From Liriodendron chinense (lineage: Eukaryota > Streptophyta > Magnoliopsida > Magnoliales > Magnoliaceae): a stretch of 64,000 nt of DNA. The stretch spans positions 6,993,344 to 7,057,343 of the forward strand of contig ML058484.1 of assembly GCA_003013855.2 (NCBI GenBank), read 5' to 3'. This document shows positions 59,664 through 64,000 of this stretch, piece after piece. Every line of letters begins with the position of its first letter. The stretch's first letter is position 1. A program made the translations under genes and the position numbers. The notes under the pieces were generated by a model. That model searched no databases. It had not been told where the DNA came from and worked only from the letters and a program-made list of their open reading frames with translations.

Positions 59664-60252
59664 GTTCTATATAAGGTTGTCAATGGATTGGATCATGGTC
59701 TGACTCCAATTTGGATCCGATCTGATTCAACTGGATTTCAGATAATTAATCAGATCAATGAATCGGATTCGAATCAAAACCTGTGATCTGTTTATTAATC
59801 GGATCTGGATTCGGAGCAGGGTCACTTCGATTTGATAATGATCCGGTTACAATTGGGAATAAAAAAATAAAAATAAAAATAAAAAACCTAGTTGTCATTG
59901 CAATGAGAGAGAGCGAGAGAGGCCTCCCCGACAGAGATAGGAAGAGGGACCCACCCACCTGCAAGACGCTTAGGCGTTTCAACAACAAGTATGAGTCTTC
60001 TTCTTCATTTATTTATTTATTTTTGTTTAAATTGCAACTTAATCGTTTCAACAGTAGACTGGCCGTACGTGATGCACAGAATGGCTGTGATCTAGAGGGG
60101 TCGGATAAGCCGAATCTCTATCGGGTCGAATTTCGGATCAAATATTTAGAGATCCATCAAATTTCAGGTCGAATACGGATCATCCAGATCACAAAATCGA
60201 ATCGGATTACGATCCGCTCCAAATCCGATCCATTGACAGCCCTAGTTCTATA
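59664..60252. mobile_element. Non-autonomous hAT-like element, 573 bp, 8-bp TSD
   Basis: 59672-60244 begins TAAGGTTGTCAATGGAT and ends ATCCATTGACAGCCCTA-like sequence (inverted with two mismatches), flanked by exact GTTCTATA copies at 59664-59671 and 60245-60252. The ends are of the TAGGGNTGTCAA type common in plant hAT elements. Inside, subterminal CGGATC/GATCCG motifs surround a GC-richer core (59900-60080) that may be captured DNA. The 156-codon frame across it has no recognisable domain. Confidence 0.88.
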
Positions 60253-60432
60253 AGATATCTCTTATCTCACCCCACCACAAATATTACTTGGCATAAAATC
60301 AGGTCCGTCCACTCATTAGGTGGACCACCTATCAAAATAGATGTATAGCCAACAGTCTACACAATGTATACCCTGATTTTTGGGACTGGCGATCTTTGGA
60401 CGCGGTTTGGCTGGTGACTCGAACACCATCCA

Positions 60433-60860
60433 CCTAGCTGGTGTCAAAGCTTTGTGGCCCCTACCATTATGCATGTGTTTTATCCGCACCGTCCAACCAT
60501 TTTGCGAGCTCATTTTGCGGCACGAACCAAAAACTGAAGCAGATCCAAAGCCCAAGTCACCACAGGAAACAGTGGGGAAAATGATTTCCACCATTGAAGC
60601 CTTCCTAGGGCCCACAGTGATGTTTATTCTGTTAGTAAAGGAAAAAACAAACATTATCTTGATCGAACATTTCCATGGCCCCGTGAAGTTTTCAACGGTA
60701 AGTATTCAATCCCAGTGGTGTGATCCACGTGAGATTTGGATCTGCCTCATTTTTAGGTTCATGTCTGAAAGTTATCTCGAAAAATGAATCGACGGTGTGG
60801 ATAAAACACATACATCATGGTGGGGCCCACAGAGCTTGGACACCAGCTAGCTGACAAGTG
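60433..60860. mobile_element. Palindromic (long-TIR) MITE of the GGCCCACCATGATG family
   Basis: The left side (TAGCTGGTGTCAAAGCTTTG ... GCATGTGTTTTATCCGCACC) is matched by the reverse complement of the right side (TAGCTGGTGTCCAAGCTCTG ... GTATGTGTTTTATCCACACC), and the match continues towards the centre near 60640. No transposase frame. The target duplication could not be fixed. It is the clearest complete member of the repeat seen at least six times in the window. Confidence 0.7.
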
Positions 60861-61304
60861 TCCCATCTGCCACTGGATCAATGACATGTGTTCTGTTCCC
60901 CACACATGATGGGCCATCTAGAATCACTAACTCTCACTGGCACCAATATCCATCTCACCCTTTGTTCACATATGATGAACGGGGCAGATTTATATATAGA
61001 ACATGGTGGCCCCCACTAAGTTCGGGTGTTTTACGCACTGCCTCGAAATTCTCCCACAGAATTCATGCAAACATGAGAAAAAAAAACAGCAATATACCAA
61101 AAGAATTCTTCAGCGAGTCTTGAATCAAGAAGAACAGTAACAACAACAGACTCCCACAACATCAACCAACAAAAAATCAAGAAATTAGAGGAGAATGAGA
61201 AGAAGAACTTCCAACATTCATAGATCCACCTCTCCGCCGACGTCGAATGGTGGCCGAATCCCAACTCTACAACCCACCAAGATCGTCCGATACAAACCCA
61301 ATCT
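60861..61304. other. Downstream flank of the FAS1 gene
   Basis: Carries the presumed 3' untranslated region of the minus-strand FAS1 gene. No clear AATAAA signal was found. No other gene is supported. Confidence 0.35.
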
Positions 61305-62018
61305 TCAACGCGAAGGCCCACGTTGAATCTTGAAAGCAAAAATCACAAAGATCATTGCCGTGACTATGATCGGGAACTCAGTGCATTGGCATGGTGCATC
61401 GGAGTGAGTACCCAATTCCGGCGTTGCTGCGTGTGGTGCAGGTGCCCCCACATTGACAGGCGCCGGTCCATCGACGGCGGTGCAGGGACTGCCATAGAGA
61501 GAGGAGTTGAGAACGGACCCGATGCCGTGGACAGCGATCACACCGTTGTTGTATATGTCGGGATAGATGATGAGGCTATCATCGACCGTGAAATTCGACC
61601 GGGTGTTGTTAGTGATGACGATAGTCTTGTTGGGCAGGAGAGTTGATATTCGGGCGCCTATCTTGAACTGCTGCAGATCGAAGAAGGCGAACTCATGGGG
61701 GGTGATGTGGTACTGGATGAGCGACAGGTCGGTGATGGGTCGGGATGAGAGGTGGGCAAGGGCGTCATCGCTTGGGATGAAGAGGGTGGCTGAGATAGGG
61801 AAGGATGATGGATCAGTGCCATGGAGGACGTTGGCCCAGCTGCCGAAATTGCCGGCGCTGATGAGAGCCTCGATGATGTTGCGTATCTGGGGCGCTGTGG
61901 TCAGTGAATCAGGTGTGGCCCAGACGGCGGCACGTGCAGCGGAGACGGCGGGGAGGCTTGCGAGGAGGAGGAGAAGGCAGAGAACGTTTGAAGGAGAGGT
62001 GGAGATGGAGATGGCCAT
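61305..62018 (-). CDS. FAS1 (fasciclin) domain protein, FLA-like
   Basis: A 237-residue, intronless frame. The start is the ATG at 62016-62018 (MAISISTSPSN); a frame extended to 62036 would need a TTG start. Order: signal peptide (about 1-28, VLCLLLLLASLPAVSAARAA); one FAS1 domain with H1-like ATLFIPSDDALAHL (about 77-90), the YH motif IQYHITPHEF (about 101-110) and H2-like NGVIAVHGIGSVL (about 158-170); four N-glycosylation sites (NKT, NNT, NFT, NSS); a short Pro/Ala segment (PAPVNVGAPAP) of arabinogalactan type; and a C-terminal hydrophobic stretch FPIIVTAMIFVIFAFKI followed by basic residues, which suggests a membrane anchor rather than a GPI signal. FAS1 proteins act in cell-wall adhesion. 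Single-FAS1 members resemble the divergent plant FLA group. This is the only intact gene in the window. Confidence 0.92.
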   Translation of the reverse strand: MAISISTSPSNVLCLLLLLASLPAVSAARAAVWATPDSLTTAPQIRNIIEALISAGNFGSWANVLHGTDPSSFPISATLFIPSDDALAHLSSRPITDLSLIQYHITPHEFAFFDLQQFKIGARISTLLPNKTIVITNNTRSNFTVDDSLIIYPDIYNNGVIAVHGIGSVLNSSLYGSPCTAVDGPAPVNVGAPAPHAATPELGTHSDAPCQCTEFPIIVTAMIFVIFAFKIQRGPSR

Positions 62019-62169
62019 GGATGAGAATGCCTGCAAGGTAAGGAGAAGGAAGAGATGAATGAAGAAAGAAGAGGAGAAGATGATGAAAGGTGCAGATGTG
62101 AGATGGGTCTTTGCTTCTTTTACCTTTGGAGAGAGATTTCTTTGAAGAGCTTTCTTTCTTTCTTTCTTT

Positions 62170-62268
62170 ATCCCAGAGAGAGAGAGAGAGAGAGAGAGAT
62201 GAGTGAGTGAGTGAGTTGGGGTTTTTGGACCTTATAAGTAGACCAGCTGCTTATAAACAGACCGGCTG
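62170..62268 (-). promoter_or_regulatory. FAS1 core promoter with duplicated TATA box and GA/CT leader
   Basis: Two tandem 19-bp units, CTTATAAGTAGACCAGCTG (62231-62249) and CTTATAAACAGACCGGCTG (62250-62268), each give a TATA-like TTATAAG or TTTATAAG on the minus strand, about 215-245 bp upstream of the ATG. The transcribed side begins with a (CT)n tract (GA on the plus strand, 62177-62199), a Y-patch-like element common in plant leaders. Confidence 0.6.
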
Positions 62269-62767
62269 AATCGTTTGCTGCACCTGTTCTACGTGGTGCC
62301 CAAAACACCTAAGCTATATGGGTCACCATGTTGTATATGTAAAATCTACTCCGTTCATCAGGTGAGAAACGTTATTTTGACCGTAATTTTATAAGATAAG
62401 TTAGATTAAACACTCATATGGGACACTCCAACTGGAACAATTTAAAATTGTTCAAAAAAAAAAAAAACTGCTGAGTTCATAACGTGTGTGGCACGGATGA
62501 GTTTGTATCAGGCTGATTTTTATTTCTTCTCTTCGAGATGGTGATCTACACATGATGAACGGGTACGATGAAAGATACAAACCATCGTGTCCCATTCATG
62601 AACCTAACGTTGGCGTCCCATCCCTATTGCGAATGGGCCATCTGAGGTCAGGATTTAGCCGATTTTTGGCCTTGGGCCCTAACATTGAGGATAAAATATA
62701 ATAGACGGAGTGGATTTTATACATACAATATAGTGGCCCCACAGATTGGGTTGGGAAGTGGATTCGT
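62269..62767. other. Upstream flank of the FAS1 gene
   Basis: No gene seen. An A run lies at 62455-62466. GGGTCACCATG and ATGATGAACGGG pieces suggest old interspersed repeats. Confidence 0.35.
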
Positions 62768-63175
62768 GAGTATGGGCCCACCTTGATGAATGTTTCTTAC
62801 ATCCATTCCGTCCATATGTTTTGAAAGCTCATTTTGGAGAATTATCCCGATCCAAATCTTAAGTGGACCACACCGCAGGAAACAGTGGTGATTTAATACC
62901 CATCATTGAAAACTTCTTGGGAGATAATTTTCCATCCAACCGATTGGTAAGGTTACAAAGATCTGGGTGAAGGGACCACACAAATATCAGCTTGATCCAA
63001 AACTTCGGTGGCCTACGAAAAGCTTTTAATGATCAATCACCACTGTTTTCTGTGTGATCCAACTGAGACTTGAAACTGCTTCATTTTTCATTTTATGATC
63101 TAAAATGAGCTGTAAAAACGGATGGACGGAGTGGATGCAAGGTACATACATCAGGGAGGGCCTCACAGTCAGGGA
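62768..63175. mobile_element. Palindromic MITE of the GGCCCACC family, second copy
   Basis: The left side (GTATGGGCCCACCTTGATGAATG ... CATTCCGTCCATATGTTTTG) and the reverse complement of the right side (CTCCCTGATGTATG ... CACTCCGTCCATCCGTTTTT) pair, including AGCTCATTTTGG/AGCTCATTTTAG and the CACAGGAAACAGTGGTGAT-type block. No coding sequence. Confidence 0.68.
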
Positions 63176-64000
63176 TCCACCGAACCCGCGCTTGTAATAG
63201 AGGATTCCAATCATATAGACACGGAAAAACCTTTGATACTCTTTTTAAGGTGATAGATCATACACAGGCATTTAGAAATTACTTGGAATTGCATACGTGG
63301 AATTCAATTAGTTCAAATTATTCTTTCCGAATTTTGGCTTTCAGTTCGTATGTATGATTATTCAACAGTTACTCTTATTCGATTATCTGACCATTGGATC
63401 AGAGGACATTTATTAGACGGTTAAAATGAAAAATATTCAATGGTCCTATTTCAGCAAACATGTGCTCAAGGATCAGATCTTCGGATATTTCAAATAATCT
63501 TAGGTGTTTCCTGTGGCTTGGAGACACTGGATTCCACAATGTAGTCGGTTTATTTTGAGTTAATATCTGAAATGTGTACACTTTCTACGTGACCGTATAT
63601 CGCGTGTCATTGACAGCCGGAGTATCAAATAACTCCCACCAAGCAATCGGTTTTTAACGGTTTTCACCGGGCCACACCGAGATATTTCTGTCTCAGGGGC
63701 TGTGTGAGCACATGTGGATGTCCGTGACAAATCCACTCCGTCCATATGTTTTGAAAGACCACAATAGCATAACATTCTAAAAATAAGGCAGATCCAAAAC
63801 TCATGTGGGCCATACCACACTAAACAGTGGGGATTGAACCCCCGTTCATTTTATGCGTCCTCCAGTTTTAGGGCATCCAGCCTCATATATAAGTCAAGTT
63901 GTCACACCATAAAAAACAATGGAAGACGTTTAAGAGGAAAAGCGAAATGCCCACCGTGTGGAAGCGGATTGCGTACTGAGTAACTCAGTACGCCCACCGT
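63176..64000. repeat. Non-coding end of window with a half copy of the palindromic repeat
   Basis: 63720-63840 carries one arm (AATCCACTCCGTCCATATG, GGCAGATCCAAAACTCATG, AACAGTGGGGATTGAACCC). The last bases contain a direct repeat, GCCCACCGTG (63949) and GCCCACCGT (63992). No gene is supported in 63176-63700. Confidence 0.45.

Noticed and set aside
59783..60253. 156-codon frame
   Set aside because: It spans the hAT-like element and ends in its target duplication; no transposase motif is present.
62019..62036. Extended FAS1 start
   Set aside because: The codon at 62034-62036 is TTG; the first ATG with a following signal peptide is at 62016-62018.
61323..62058. Plus-strand frames of 107 and 163 codons
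   Set aside because: They are antisense to the FAS1 coding sequence and arise from its codon composition.

Overview
This is plant nuclear DNA: intron-rich, repeat-dominated, with Ty1/Copia, Ty3/Gypsy, CACTA-like and hAT-like elements. The very frequent palindromic repeat around GGGCCCACCATGATG and CCGTCCAT is one I associate, from memory only, with woody magnoliids (Lauraceae/Magnoliaceae). Only one gene looks intact: an intronless FAS1-domain protein at 61305-62018 on the minus strand. Almost everything else is transposon sequence, gene fragments or simple repeats.

Layout. (1) 1-10771: probably part of a large CACTA element. Subterminal GCGACGA-type repeats lie at 1-520 and 9755-10771, and a CACTA-type terminus ends at 10771. 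Between them are candidate exons of an unrecognised minus-strand gene (2211-6140), an LTR-retroelement relic and a ~150-bp tandem repeat. (2) 10772-31357 and 33106-50668: two direct copies of one ~14.2-kb segment. The raw lengths differ (20.6 and 17.6 kb), but removing a 6.4-kb Copia element from copy 1 and a 3.3-kb LTR-like insertion from copy 2 leaves about 14.18 and 14.26 kb. The other copy shows the empty site in each case. (3) 31358-33105: unique spacer. (4) 50669-51548: two more broken protease exon-1 pieces. (5) 51549-58352: a decayed chromodomain Gypsy element preceded by a deletion derivative in a head-to-tail arrangement sharing LTRs. (6) 58353-64000: palindromic MITEs, a 573-bp hAT-like element with an exact 8-bp target duplication, and the FAS1 gene with a duplicated TATA box.

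The most interesting structure is inside each 14-kb copy. A papain-family (C1A) cysteine protease pseudogene on the minus strand runs directly into an inverted second copy of its own exon 2-intron 2-exon 3 region. The arms are ~0.75-0.83 kb and the spacer in copy 1 is 56 bp. A transcript from the protease promoter would fold into a long hairpin homologous to protease genes, so the locus is a candidate hairpin-siRNA source, present twice. This is inference; the inverted repeat and the protease homology are directly visible. In three of the four exon-2 copies no cysteine precedes the active-site tryptophan.

All identities and alignments were made by eye; no database search was possible.
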